A stretch of 64,000 nucleotides of DNA from Cylicocyclus nassatus. Taxonomy: Eukaryota > Nematoda > Chromadorea > Rhabditida > Strongylidae. Made by a program: the position numbers and the translations under genes. A model generated the notes under the pieces. That model ran no database searches and was not told where the DNA came from. It was given only the letters and a program-made list of their open reading frames with translations. The DNA lies in the NCBI GenBank assembly GCA_958299035.1, contig CATQJL010000305.1, forward strand, positions 65,243,618 through 65,307,617, written 5' to 3'. Of this stretch, positions 1 through 11,850 are shown piece after piece (position 1 is the stretch's first letter; the number at the start of each line of letters is the position of its first letter).

Positions 1-58
1 CTAACTTCTCATTTCATCTGCTATGTGATTGTGAAAAATAAACTCGATTCTTCCACAA

Positions 59-146
59 CACCCGGAAGGTGGAATCGAACCACTGCGGCTGCTAACCGCC
101 TACAGGTTTGAAGCCTGCACCCCGGACCACCGAAGTTCATCCGGGC
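59..146 (-). tRNA. tRNA-Sec (UCA), copy 1
   Basis: This 88-nt selenocysteine tRNA decodes UGA in selenoprotein mRNAs. The minus strand begins GCCCGGATG and ends CCGGGTG. The 9-position acceptor stem has the U8-U mismatch also present in the human gene. The D stem is six base pairs (CTTCGG with CCGGGG), a hallmark of tRNA-Sec. The anticodon loop is CTTCAAA with TCA as anticodon (plus-strand tga at 109-111). A long variable arm (GCGG/CCGC) and a 4-bp T stem (GTGG/CCAC) follow. The CCA end is not encoded. All three copies in the window are identical over 88 nt. The downstream T-run here is weaker and further away than in copies 2 and 3. Confidence 0.95.
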
Positions 147-170
147 GACAGCGCATCACCTGTCGCTATC

Positions 171-208
171 TCATATACTCGCACATGCATTTGCGCCGTA
201 TATGCCAC
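171..208 (-). promoter_or_regulatory. tRNA-Sec upstream promoter (TATA and PSE-like), unit 1
   Basis: Reading upstream of the tRNA-Sec 5' end (position 146), a TATAT motif lies at -27 to -31 (173-177) and a block GTGGCATATACGGCGC lies at -47 to -62 (193-208). Both sit at exactly the same distances in units 2 and 3, although the bases between them differ. This is the layout of a type 3 RNA polymerase III promoter (PSE plus TATA), which is established for vertebrate tRNA-Sec genes. Assigning the block as a nematode PSE is inference. Confidence 0.6.
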
Positions 209-249
209 GGCTTGCCTCTTATTTTTTTTATTTTACCCCTCGACATGGT

Positions 250-873
250 CAAAATTGCATAAAAGCGCAGCGTCTTTTTGTTTGAAACAAAATCAAGCGT
301 GAGATGTGACGGCACCAAACTCGGAGGTCCTTTCGATGGGTGAGGAAGAGCGGGGAGGTTCATAATTGAGATAAAGGAATAATATGTGTCTAAAAATAAT
401 AGTCTGTTTGGTGTTTCGAAGACGAGGGCGGCGATCCTGGATTTGACTGAATATATTACGTAACGAATGTGCACGGTATTATTGAACAGTATACCAGATA
501 CCCCATCATGAAAGATACAAGCAATTTCAGGACACTAATTCATTCGCGAAATGAGTATCGTCCTTGCAATCAGGATGTTATCTAACCCCTGTGCTCAAGT
601 TCTACCGAACTGAGTGGTTTCAAGGTCTGGGTCACTCCAGTGGAAAGGTTGTTCACTAAAGTAGTTGATTATGCTTCAAAGATTAATGAATTACTTCACT
701 TAAAGCAAAATTACCCCCACATTGGTGCTAAAAATTTCACTTAGTAACCACAAATGTTGACTGAGTATAAGAAAAAGTCTCGTTTATCGCATTTTTTACT
801 TTCCAGTGCTAGCGCTTGATCAATTGTTTTTGAGACAGGCGAAAACAAATCAGGTTCAAATCATTTTCATGGA
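250..873. repeat. Duplicated non-coding block, no gene seen
   Basis: This sequence downstream of the tRNA-Sec promoter recurs, diverged, in unit 2 (twice, near 24640-24780 and 24920-25540) and in unit 3 (35480-35940). No exon with conserved frame is visible. Short open frames here contain different stops in each copy, which argues against coding. Confidence 0.6.
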
Positions 874-1117
874 CAGGGCTCGGCACGAGGTGGCTAGATG
901 AAAATGCAAAAAACGAAGTCCCCCTTGATTTCTGGGTATTTTTACGAACTCCCCTTTGGCCCCCCACCATATTCCCTAAAAATCCCCCAAGAACGAAACG
1001 TCGACTAAAAAAAACGTTGCCAATTTTGCGTGTCTTCGTCCAAAAACGAAACTCCCTTTGCTTTTTGTCCCAAAAACGATATCCAGCTTGCTTGTAAGCC
1101 ACCTGCGCCGAGCCCTG
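874..1117. mobile_element. hAT-like MITE, 244 bp
   Basis: The terminal inverted repeat is CAGGGCTCGGCACGAGGTGG at the left, matched by CCACCTGCGCCGAGCCCTG at the right. The element is flanked by a perfect 8-bp target-site duplication, TTCATGGA (866-873 and 1118-1125). Eight-base duplications and CAGGG ends are typical of hAT elements. Units 2 and 3 carry the equivalent empty site (near 25545 and 35938), so the insertion followed the duplication. There is no transposase. Confidence 0.85.
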
Positions 1118-1464
1118 TTCATGGAATTCGCAATATTCAAATAGTATGTGGCATTATGTCCGCGAAAGGTTTTTCTGTGGCGAAATTTATGGAGCGTGAC
1201 ACGAGCTCGAAAGCTGCGGCAGCCACACCACTTTTGAGCTTGTGCGACGCTCCTTAGATTTTGTCACAGAGGAAGTTTCAGGGTACAATTTATACTCGAC
1301 CAACTAGCTTACATTGTGGTTTTTTAGTAGTTATTTGTATCTGCCTTCGTTTTTTGGTGTAGTTGCTGAAACATCATTGTAAGTGAAAAATGCATTAAAT
1401 GAAAACTTTACCCCATGTCGATTGTCGATAAACCTTGACATTGCGTAATTGGATTATAATTTTA

Positions 1465-2164
1465 CCAGTGCGTCACCTCTGCTTTGCAGAGGCTCGCACT
1501 GGTTTTACTATCTAGGCCCTACTCATTCTCGCATAATGATGGCATTGGAACTCACCGAGCAATGCCGACTATCACGAATAAGATGTAAACAATTACTCAT
1601 TCCGAAAGCTTTTTCATGTGAAATCGGTGATTTCGCGTGGTTGAGACTTTTTGCAGGAGAATAAACGCAAACTTTTATAGGTTTTTAATTTCCCCTGGTC
1701 TTGACAGTTGCAATAAGAACAGCAGTCACCGTGAGCTATATCTTTGTGCAAAAATTTCGTCAAACGCTCTCGTAAAACCTTGGCAAATTGACCATTTGCG
1801 CAACCAATACTTTTCAGCGCCGTTTTTGTAAAGTAGTGGACTTTTGATCACTTTTTTGGGCCTACGTTCATGACTTGCACATTTACTTGGCACAGACATC
1901 TGCGACTCCTTAAAAAGTGCAATTTTGACGCAAATTTGCCGCTTGAACGCAAAGTGGATCCGTTTGACGCGCAGTTTCTGAGGGATCCACTCAACGAATG
2001 TGCTCGTGCTTTTGCATGTTGGACTTTCACGCGGATAGCATGCGCTGTGCAAAATTTGAGCCCAGGAGGTTGGCTGGAACTCGCACTACGAATTTCGTGA
2101 CAGACAGAGATTCACACACACAGACAAACGTAAACAACCCTTAGCCCGTTATTATAAGTTATGA
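1465..2164 (-). mobile_element. Non-autonomous Helitron, copy 1 (700 bp)
   Basis: Read on the minus strand, the element starts with TC (TCATAACTTATAAT) and ends in CTGG (fits CTRR). A hairpin CCTCTGCAAAGCAGAGG lies about 11 nt before the end. It sits between a flanking A and T without a target duplication. These four traits define Helitrons. It carries no Rep/helicase. It is homologous to the copy at 13109-14005 in opposite orientation. A short CA-rich stretch near 2113-2121 corresponds to the hugely expanded TG tract of the other copy. Confidence 0.75.
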
Positions 2165-4940
2165 TGTTTAAGCCGACCTAGGTTGATAGCAAGAATTTAT
2201 TATCAGTCAGTAGCCAACGTTTTGGAGGTGCGTCTTCTTCAGGGCCTCCTGAAAGATCGAAACTTCGAAAGTTGGCACCTTGTTGAAAAGGTGGACACCT
2301 TGCTTGGCAATATCGAGTCTATCTATGTGATGGAGTGGCAGTAGATGTTGAATCCTCAGCACTTGGCTTTTTTCCTGTCTCTATTGTTTGAGAGACTTTT
2401 CTAGCAGTTTCTGGCATCGCCAGCATAGTGTAGTGGTTTGTAGTGAGTGAAAAGAACTTTAATCAGCTCACCTTTGAAACAGATAACCATCTCGAAATTG
2501 AATGTCATCTAGGTAGCACGAAATTTGGATATCTTAGCATCACAGGGGTTTGTTTGACATGCTCATTGCAACCTAAAATCCGTTCCTAGTAGAACTTCAC
2601 GGTCATGTATACGATAGGTCCGCAATAGATCGGTGATTTGCATTCAGCGGATGTGCCAAGCCCCTCGCTCGGCCCTCGTCCGAAGGCCACATGGAAGCAA
2701 CAGGGACGAGTTTTATTCCCTTCTCATTAGCTTTTTTCATAAAGTAAGATACGTTGAAGAACGTCGACGGAGAATTAGAGGGAAAGGAACCGACTTTAAG
2801 GAGACCTTCAGGATTTGGCTTGATAAGGAGGTCTTTCGGTCTTTACGAACAAATTCAAAATTAGGAAATTTGAAATGTAGTTTCTTGAAGCTTGTCAAAG
2901 ATTAGAAAGCAATGGTTCTTTTGAATTATGCAAGAATTTTTCAGCAACTTATTACAATAAATCATAGACGCGAACAGAAAATCTAGAAATAGCGATTGGA
3001 CGGATGAATGAGCCATGGGTGAGTAACTTAATGGCCACATGCGTGCAAATTTCAAGTGTAAATTCTGAGAGGTCCGGCATAGTCCTGGAAAATATGCATG
3101 AGTGCATCTATAGGTTTCTTAATACTAAGGTTATAGAAAATTTCCATATCATAGTCTTTAGAAAATGAGCTTTGAACAGGCTTACATACTCAACGCACGT
3201 TCAGCAATCCTACAAAAGAAAATTCCCGCAGGGCTATCCAATTACGCATCATAACGTGAAGAAACTGCGACAATAGATAAGCGCAGAAGGAAGCGATATT
3301 TTCGATGCTCTCTTATTGAGAAAAAAAATAGTTTTCTATCTCAGACAATGGGTTGTTTTCGCTTTGGTGATGAATCGCCGCGCGGAATTATTATTATTGA
3401 AGTTCTGCAAAAAAAAAACAGAAAAAATGACCTTTGTTTGAATATTAGTTCGGCAAAACAAATTTTCAACGAAAAAAGACTAAAAAGAGATCAGCTGGAG
3501 ATTCCGGGTATTAATGTCGAATTCTTCTGGCAAATGCGATTTGTGAAAGATGCGTTTTGAAAATGACAGTATCATGACATAGAATAGATAAACATAAACA
3601 TGTTGTTTACAGCTCGCCGAAGCCGATTGATTAGTGCGAAAGTTGCACCAGCAAACGATAAATTCTACGACAAGATTTACGTGAAAGAACAAAACTAGTG
3701 ACAGAAAAAACTAGACAGTCCTGGGCTCACCTCCATAAAATGAGGAGGAACAGAAGGCAGGAATAGAGGGCAGAAACATGAATCCGTATTGCATTTTGTA
3801 AGTGAATTCTGGAAAGAAAACTATGCTATATCCTGAGCCTAAGAGTGATAAGGCTAACTTCAATGGTTTTTCTTCTGTTGTAAATAGGTTGAAGAATGAA
3901 AACTGAAAATGAAAATCGAAAATTGAAAATTCATGCAATGTCCAGGTTTCAAGATAGTGAGACATATGAGATGAAGTAATAAGGTTTTATAGCTCAAAAC
4001 TTTAATTTGAATTCTGGAAAGGAAAGTACGCAAGATCCTTCATCCTGGACATAACAGCAATAAGGCTTTACAGCTCAAAATTTGAGCATTTTTGAAGAAT
4101 ATCTTCAGTATGATGAGCTCCACGTTTTACATGTAATAAGAAAATTATCTTGCGCTTTCTCGAGGATTAGATTTTAAAGCAGAAGTTGAATTTTGGCATT
4201 TTCAAATTTTCGGAGTAAAACATAAACATTTCAGAGTTTCGTATGCGTACAATTTCCTCAAAACCAAGCAGAGTTTCTCCGCTGATAAATCTATACAAGC
4301 AGGTCCTTAGTCCTACGTCTTGAAGGTGAAACTAGCTTTCTACGGGGTTTTTCTTTAATTTTTCAATAGCCCCCTTCATCTTGGGATCTCCTTTGATGGA
4401 GCTAAAATCCGAAATGCTTGCGATGCTCTTATGCTCAAAGCAGCTCGCAGTTCGTGAGCATCTCACAATTTCTTTCACAGTCTAGCAGAATGCGGTACAT
4501 AGCTCTTTTCAATGCAAATGAACTTGTTGTTTTGGCCATATAAAGAAAAAATATGCAGTACTTGGCCATGGCAAAGCTTTCTAATCCATAACACTTTGTA
4601 CAAATCTTAATTACATACTAAAGCAGCTTCTGTCATTGCTAGTTAGTTTGCAAGTTTCAATACTCCAAACTCCAAACTTAAAATTAACTTGTAATTTTTC
4701 TTATGTAAAACTATATTCTAGTGAGCGGAAGCCTTGATTAGATCATTAAAGGACGGATCAGGGAAAGAAATGCTGTGCTGATATACACTTTTTGCCTATT
4801 TAGTTCTATACCACGTTTTTCAGTCTTGATAAGCTTATCAAAGTAGTCGTTTTGAGTAGTTTTTTTTCATAATCATATTTTTTGGAAAAGATTACCTAAA
4901 ATCACCGCACATTTAGTGTGCAGGACAATTCAGATCGTAT
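2165..4940. other. Non-coding stretch of unit 1, partly duplicated
   Basis: Part of this region (about 2400-2850) is homologous to 37500-38190 in unit 3, and the right end (about 4640 on) to unit 2 from 26220. The stretch from about 3050 to 4600 has no counterpart in unit 2 or 3. I see no convincing gene; the open frames are short and lack family motifs. Confidence 0.5.
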
Positions 4941-5048
4941 CCTTAATTATGATGCACTTGATTTTGTAGCAATTTTTCAATAATCACCACGCTTTTGAAT
5001 TGTTTGCTATCCCAGTAAGACCTTAGAGCTTTGGAAGATTGAGAGTTA

Positions 5049-5178
5049 GGGTTGGGCCAGACTGCGCGGCGTACGCGACGTACGCAGCGTACGCCGCGTA
5101 TGCTCCTATGGTGAAATATACCGAGCGTACGCTGCGTACGCCGCGTACGCCGCTTCTCCGCGAAGTCTGGCTCAACCC
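5049..5178. mobile_element. CpG-rich hairpin MITE with TTA duplication, 130 bp
   Basis: The ends GGGTTGGGCCAGAC and GTCTGGCTCAACCC are inverted repeats, and the interior is built from repeated CGTACGC-like words. It is flanked by TTA on both sides (5046-5048, 5179-5181). Unit 2 shows the empty site near 26719. A three-base TWA duplication suggests a PIF/Harbinger-type element, which is inference. GC content is far above the surroundings. Confidence 0.75.
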
Positions 5179-5469
5179 TTACCATTTTGACCATTTCCAT
5201 GCACTTTATTTCAGTCAGCTTCAAAGCAAATGTATTATAGGCGTTGGCACATGTCTTGCTGTATTCGAGTGAATTACTCGTTTTCACTCTAATTCAAGCA
5301 TTTGTGAGCAAGTGAAACCTGGAATTTCGAGAATTTGGTGATTGGAATTGGATGGAGATTGGAATTTTGGTGGAGTCAGAACACTTTTACACTTTTTGGT
5401 TATCGAAAGGTCATCAGCGAACAGTGAGGAGAGACTTGAAATTTTCTTCACTTTCTTATCCTTTTTCAG

Positions 5470-5927
5470 ATCACCCGGTGCACTGAAGAGCATCTAAAAA
5501 CATTCCTTACCGTGCGTTTGTGAGAAACGTGGAAAAAGCTTCAGCAGCCGTGGTTATCGAAAGGTCATCAGCGAACACATACAGGTATTTATTAGCAGAT
5601 TTTTCTCGTATCTTGATTTTTCTTTTCAAATTTGGTAATTTTGGTGGAGTCAGAATGATCTGTTATTCCATAATTTTTATAACTTCATTCAGGTGAGAAA
5701 CCGTACGTTTGTTCGTTCAGTGGCCGAAATTTTGCTGATCGTAGCGATCTCAGAGCACATCAACAAACACATTTTCCGCAAAGGAAGAAACATAGGTAAA
5801 TTACTTGTCCATTATCAAAAAGTGTTCGTATGACATATGTATTTCGATGTGTCTACTCTAATCTGTCATTTGCTCGCGCTCAAGTGCTGGAAAAACATAA
5901 AGCAATTTGTCTCTCAAGACTTGATTA
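5470..5927 (+). pseudogene. Snail-like C2H2 zinc-finger gene relic, unit 1
   Basis: Three exon-like pieces (5470-5584, 5693-5795, 5847-5927) match the C-terminal zinc fingers of Snail/Scratch-family transcription factors in order. The second reads [20 protein letters not shown] followed by a his-pair finger end. The last has the C-x2-C-x12-H-C layout of the atypical terminal finger. Damage is clear: the first piece is four bases shorter than its unit 2 counterpart and hits a stop soon after entry, the second finger has Cys changed to Ser, the third also has a Cys-to-Ser change, and its acceptor AG has become CG. No complete upstream exons were recognised. Family assignment is moderately sure; loss of function is highly likely. 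Confidence 0.6.
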
Positions 5928-7127
5928 GAATTCAGATGATGTTGTCAAAGAAAAAAGAAATAAAATTTCATACCGTGCCTGCTTCTACCGAGATGAAAAA
6001 AGAGATGGAGAGTTTAGAGAGGAATGATAATCAAGACAACTATCTCAAATTTTTTACATAAAGCTCACTTTGAAATGGAGCTTACCAATAAATTTATGTA
6101 GACGATATCGATGGATCTTTTCATTCTTATCCATCACAACAATCGAAAAAGCGATGTGCATCATTTTTGGATTTCAACTCGACTCGTCTAGGTTTACTTC
6201 AGTGTAATGAATCAACAAGCATTAAAAATGAACAGAAGCCCTGAACAGGGTGAAAGGAGAACAAAGAGGAGGGTTAGTGAATTCCGCTCCTGACCGTCAC
6301 TTTTCTTCTGCGTTTAGTTGGTCGTGGACATGGATAGAGAGATGGAAGAAGAAAAAGACACGAACAAGTCGCTTTCCTGCTGTCGGAGAAAGCAAAATGT
6401 GAAGAGAGTTTCAAGGAGGAGAGCTTCTAGAGGGAAGAGGGTAAAGGTTAATAACTAATGACTTTTTTTATAGAAATGGATCTCTCACTCTTTGTTTTTT
6501 AGCGTTCAAGGCGATCTCGTTCGCGCAAATCTAGGTCCAGATCGAGAAAAAGGCATAGCAGGAGTAGAAAAGGGCGAAGCAGAAGGTCCAGGCGATCGCG
6601 CAGAAGAAGCAGGAGGAGCAGAAAGAGTGGGAAGCGCGGAAGAAGCAGAAGAAGTCGCAGAAGATCAAGGAAATCAAGGAGGAGAAGAGGACGAAGTAAA
6701 AAGTCGAGAAGCAGAAGGTCGAGAAGAAGAAAGTCGAGGAGGAGCAGAAGATCAAAGAGCAGGAAATCAAGAAGAAGACGAAGAAGAAGACGATCTAAAG
6801 CTGAGATTATAGCGGATAATCGAGAACAATTGACCAAGTCACAAAGCTTGACTACTCCCAGCGCCAAAACCTTACCAGATAAAGATGCAGCAATAGCAAA
6901 TTTAGAGGCTCCAGTCACTCCGTATTCACCGATGAGAAAGGTGGGTGATTAAGAAATGTAACAAAATATTTGATAAGTCTTGATATGATACGGCAGAGAT
7001 TGGCGCTCGAGCATTTGTTATCGGTGTAGCGCGAGCGGTGAGAGACTTGAGTTTGACTTTATGTTGACTTTGTGTTAGGGAAATCCTTTGTTTGGGATTA
7101 GACTGTAGTTCTAAGTAAGAGCGGAGA

Positions 7128-8154
7128 CAGGGTCCGGCACGAGGTGGGCAGACGGGGTTTTAGGACTGAAAGTCGCCGTTCCCGCGCGTTCGATTGGGGC
7201 GCGCTTTCCATCTTAGAAAGCTAGGCTGCTGATGCGATTTTGGGCTCTAACAAAGCAAGAGGAAGAGTTTCGAAACAAAATCTCACCATGTAGTAAACTT
7301 TAGGTGAACAACAGGTTTATGTAAAAATTTTTGAAAAAATTATGTGAATTGAAAGTTTTGCTCACCTCAAGTGGGCATTAGGTGGGCAATTGCCCACCTA
7401 ATTTGGAAAAAAGTTAAGCACGCTCTTCATTCACATAAATTTTTCATGATTTTCCACACATTTTCCTTGGTCCCACTGCACGTATGCACACCAAGTCTCG
7501 CGCGATTTCGTTTTCTCTGCGCTGCAAACGAGCCATTTTTCCATTTTCTTGATAGTGGCAAATTTTCAGAAAAAAGCTTGCCACAACCTTCATTCACATA
7601 ATTTTTCAATAAAACTTCTGAGATAAGCCCTGCAGGTCCGTGTTCATGTACCTACCAAGTTTCATACCGTATGGTCATTTGAGCGCTGCAAACGAGCCAT
7701 TTGAACTCACATCTTCATTTACCAGCTTTGCGAAATTTTTGGAAAAAATGCTTATTACACCTCCCATTCACATAAGTTTTTCATAACATTTCATGCTTTG
7801 TTTCTACTAGCCTCTCTTTATTCGCTTACGTTTAGTGCTATATCATTACGCCTGCATTGAGAACTGATCATGTAATCATGCTGTTCAACGGCATCGCTCA
7901 CGCGACGTCGCGCACGCGGCAATTAGCGGCAACGCGGCGTAGTACGCGCGAAGTCTGCTGTACGTTGAGGTTTATGAAAACTATTTTCCGATGAATTAGG
8001 TGCAGAAGGTAAGCATGATTCGACAATCTTTTGCTTGCATTTGGAATCTTCTTCCGGGGCTCTGCCCCGGATCGCGCAAAAACAATATCCCCTTTGCTTC
8101 TTGGCCCCAAAACGATTTCCAGCTTGTCATTTGCCCACCTCGTGCCGGGCCTTG
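7128..8154. mobile_element. hAT-like non-autonomous element, 1,027 bp
   Basis: The element starts CAGGGTCCGGCACGAGGTGG and ends with the inverse CCACCTCGTGCCGGGCCTTG. It is flanked by an 8-bp duplication AGCGGAGA (7120-7127, 8155-8162). Unit 2 has the uninterrupted site at about 28764-28772. The ends match the small hAT MITE at 874-1117, so both belong to one family. The interior holds several diverged copies of a module around ATTCACATAA and GCTGCAAACGAGCCATTT but no recognisable transposase. It lies within intron 3 of the RS-rich gene copy. Confidence 0.85.
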
Positions 8155-8749
8155 AGCGGAGATTCTGAGTGGCGAAAGATTTTGGAGAATTTTTCAGAGC
8201 TAATGCGTTGATAATGCAACCATCTTCTTGCTTCTTGTCAGATCCCGGTTCCACCGCTGGAGGATGGGGTTCCTTGGAAAAAAGTTTGAATCTGCATACT
8301 ATTATGTGCTGCTTTTCACTTGTGATACCTACTACTATCTACTTATCCGCAACCTATCCACTTTCGAAAAAAAGAAAAGTAAAAATCAGAGAGAATTTCC
8401 CAAAGAATTTAGAGGGTGATCTTGAACAAAATCAGCGACCTCAAAAGGCTAATGCCTCCAAATTGAACAACGCTAAATACTCTCTGGAAATTTTAGGATA
8501 AAAAGACCAGACCGAGCCAAGACGTAAGTAGATCATATAATCTGGTTTCATTTTAACTCAAGGAAAAAGAAATAGTTATTTGACGAGTTCGGATGCTGTA
8601 AGAACTGTTCTGAAATCGAAGAGAAATACATAATCTAATCAATAATCGTCAAAATTAATCTATTCGAGAACATTATCTTGCATTTAGGGAGCTATTCTCA
8701 AAGCTGCACAACCTGTCATAGAAAGAGATGTAAGTCGCACGTAATTTGA

Positions 8750-9123
8750 AGGCAGCGTCCAGGCAAAAACGAAAATGTAGAGTAGGAGTGCCGTCCTGGT
8801 AAAGCTCTTGCCCAGCTGGCAATCACCAATTTGCTTCTGAAGCAAGAATACCGCTTCAGAAGTGGCAACCGGAACGCCCCGGCGACCGGGGAGTTAGTTC
8901 TATAAGTCAGAGTGCGCATACCGCACACAGTCAAGACGTAGGGTCCCACAAAGACTCTGCGTGTTAACCTTGGCGGCAGGCGACAAAATTCAAATAAGAG
9001 CTTCTGGAAAAGCCCGTTTTCGATGTTTTCGTGCTCTCCGGCCTGCATTTTCGGAATCAGCGGGAAGCATAAGCCCAAGTAAGAGGAAAAAATTTTATCC
9101 GAAATCTTGCCCGGACGCTGCCT
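8750..9123. mobile_element. piggyBac-like MITE (AGGCAGCG ends), 374 bp
   Basis: The ends are AGGCAGCGTCCAGGCAAAA and an inverted CCCGGACGCTGCCT. The flanks are TTGA on both sides (8746-8749, 9124-9127), a variant of the TTAA target seen for the same end sequence at 38456 and 38767. Unit 2 lacks the insertion. It sits in intron 5 of the RS-rich gene. There is no transposase. Confidence 0.7.
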
Positions 9124-9417
9124 TTGAAGTTTAACAATTTTAAGAATCCGCTACCTCCGATGGGCTCCGTCTTCACCGATATCTGCCACTAACCATGCGT
9201 TTCATCATGATACAGCTCATATCCATTGTGCATCATGATCCATCGTCGACAACGTCCTCTACCTTCAACAATCGTGATTACGACTTGCAGTATAGCCGTA
9301 CTAAGATAGCTCTTGCTTTTTGTCGCTAGCCGTCATATAACTGAGAGAGGAGCTAGTTATAAATATCTTGGTTCGCATCATCTGATGTAGCGGAGTAGAG
9401 GAACGAACACCTCAATG

Positions 9418-9645
9418 AGGGCCGGGTATAGTTCACGCGATTCCAGTAGCGACGCGATTTGGCAACATTCCAACTGTCCATAAATCATTGTAAATACATT
9501 TCAAACGTACAGAAGATAGGGCATTCTATCATTCCGTGTAATTTATCCTATGCATGTATACAGTTTGTTAGTGTTGAATCTGAAGACTTCTGGCGAATTG
9601 CCAAATCAGGTCGCGACTGAAATCGCGTGAAGTATGCCCAGCCCT
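9418..9645. mobile_element. AGGGCCGGGC MITE, about 228 bp
   Basis: The left end AGGGCCGGGTATAGTTCACG and the right end GTGAAGTATGCCCAGCCCT are inverted repeats. The subterminal blocks contain ACGCGATTTGGCAA and GAATTGCCAAATC words shared with the copies at 14494 and 40244. The target duplication is not clean here, so the exact edges are uncertain by a few bases. Confidence 0.65.
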
Positions 9646-10203
9646 TTAGGCACCGCTTCCTCGGACTGCTGGTCCTGCAGCGACCGGCCTAGCAGTGGAT
9701 CGGACAATGTTAAGCTGAGTTGCCATGCCAGCGCTTCCATTCCGACACCTGGCTTGCTGGAACTGTTGCATGATCCGATCGAGCAGTAACTCAGCGTCGT
9801 CTCGGCACGGCGCTAGCACGGCGCTGGCGCGCAATGGAGCTTGCCTAGTCGCCGAACAAGATCAATCGTGGAGTGGTCATAATGATACATGTTGACCAGG
9901 TACGATTCGAACCAATGCGATTCCAGACGAGCGTCCGAAGAAAGAAGACGATGCTCCGTCGACAGCTATCGACATTGGTTAGTTCTGAAAATTACCATCA
10001 ATTATTGTGAGCAAATTCTTTTATATTGAACAGATTTATTGACCCTGACTTTCCAAGCTAATTCTTTGAGAATAAATCTGCATTTTTTGTGAATATCAGC
10101 ATTTAAGATAGTTCGATAAAAAGGAGACGCCCGAAGCCGCCAGCGTATCAGGCAGCAACAGGTGAGAGCTTTTGGTAGGCACAGCCCTGGCACAACGCTG
10201 TAA

Positions 10204-10406
10204 GGCCCCGGGCATACTTCACGCGATTTGATCGTCGCGACTGAATCGCGACGAGACAACTGTTACAACATCATTCCATGCCGATCAACTTGCATTTCGT
10301 TTGTGATACTTTTCCAGCCCGAAATTTTTGAATGTGAAATGGAAATGAATGGAAATATCGGCGATTGTATCGCGACGATCAAATCGCGTGAAGTCTGTCC
10401 GGGGCC
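10204..10406. mobile_element. GGCCCCGGGC MITE with TAA duplication, 203 bp
   Basis: The ends GGCCCCGGGCATACTTCACG and the inverted CGTGAAGTCTGTCCGGGGCC are flanked by TAA (10201-10203, 10407-10409). The interior has an inverted GATCGTCGCGA/TCGCGACGATC pair near each end. It is related in design to the AGGGCC and GGCCTAAGGC families elsewhere in the window. It sits in intron 6 of the RS-rich gene copy. Confidence 0.8.
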
Positions 10407-10875
10407 TAACGACGCCGGAGCGAGCAATTTTTGGAAGCTGTGGATACTTTTATTCAGAAGCAGCTGTGAGACGAGAACAAGAGATGCGCCAAAGAGAACA
10501 AGAGAGATTCATGAGACCACCTATGGAAGAACCGGCAGTAGAGGTGTCGCAATGATTCGCTCAACTGTATTATAAATACCAAAAATTCTCCTTTTCTAGC
10601 AACCAGCTTTTCAACGTGTTCCCGACATGGTTCCTATTGAAGATGGAATTGATCCAGATTATCCTGCCCAACGTATAGTAATCAGCAAGTTAGTTTTCTT
10701 GCACTTAGAAGAGTTTGCATTTACAAATAGCCTTTTTATAGTTTTGTTCGTAATGGGTGCCACATTAAACGTTGGCTGTATGAAGATAGTTACCCACTGG
10801 ACGCTCCAAGGCCTTCAATTTATGGTCTGACAGGAAAAGGCAGACAGTATGTCACAGCTTTATTTGGATAATCAA

Positions 10876-11850
10876 ATGCTGCTTAAAGGCAGTGCGTCGG
10901 CAGAATGAGACCCGTGGCAAAAGAAGGTCACAGGGAAGGAGCCCGGGGTGGATTGGGCCAAAGTTCGATCTTTCTCTGCCACTTCTAGCCCCCGAAATTT
11001 CAAAGTGAAAGCAGCGCTCATCTCCTGTCCTCTCCGAACCCGCCCACCTCATGGATGAGTGACTTCCACGGTCAGAAATGAAATGAAAAATGTAGAAATA
11101 ATCCCTTAGTCGCAACCTTACGAAAAGAAGTCCTGAAATTACCTTAGACAGTGCTTCCTTTGTGATGTTGCAACTGGTGAGCGGCTCTATCGCGATCTCA
11201 ACAGAGGTGGGGGGAGGGGCTGGCCCTGGGAGGCCCAAGCCTCTCAGGCCTCCTGAAATCAGCCATTTGAAACGAACTGCAAGCATCAAAGACGACGTGA
11301 GCAGTAGAAATGAAGAGGAAACGAGAGCCTTGCACAAAAATTCCAATATTCCGCGAAGTGATTGAAGGCGCCATTCTAGCGGCGTCGCCCGCAACTGTCC
11401 ATAACGCACTTTCACAGACGCTGTCGGCAAAGGTGCCACCACCTCGACGTGGTAGGGGCACGTCGAGATGCCGGCAGCTCCCTCTCTCAAAAGAGCACGC
11501 TATTTCCCGTGCTCTCTGACCTGCCGGCAGCTGCCATCTCGCGGATTTCGGTGAGCTGCCGGCAGGTTGCCGGCAACTGACCTCGCGAAGTTGCCGGCAG
11601 CTCCTCCTGCGATTCCAGATATTTTACTCAAGGAGGAGTTCTGGAGCCGCAGACTTTTATGAAGTTTTCTACAGACTCGAGGCGGCATCTTTATCAAGAA
11701 AATTTTTTGGAAAAAGGCCTAGGACGGCTTGAATTTGGGGTCTCTCTTTCTGGCCACCTCACGGAAAAGGTGCCAGCGAGCTGCCAACCAGACCTACCGC
11801 CAGGTCGGGGGGATTACTACCGGCCAGTATGTCACACTTATTAGATAACT
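10876..11850. other. GC-rich insertion in intron 9 of unit 1
   Basis: This block of about 975 bp is absent from the unit 2 intron, where homology resumes across it. It is unusually GC-rich and contains inverted GCCGGCAGCTGCC-type words around 11465-11610. I could not find clean terminal repeats or a target duplication. The longest open frames lack any recognised domain. The right edge carries CAGTATGTCACA-like sequence resembling the exon 9 donor at about 10844, perhaps a partial duplication. Confidence 0.4.

Noticed and set aside
6499..6918. Leu-rich minus-strand frame of 139 codons (and its twin at 28145-28564)
   Set aside because: It is the antisense of the Arg/Ser-rich exon 3. The plus-strand exon has correct splice sites and phase in both units.
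10852..11490. Minus-strand frame of 212 codons
   Set aside because: It lies in the GC-rich insertion where long frames are expected, shows no motif, and is absent from unit 2.
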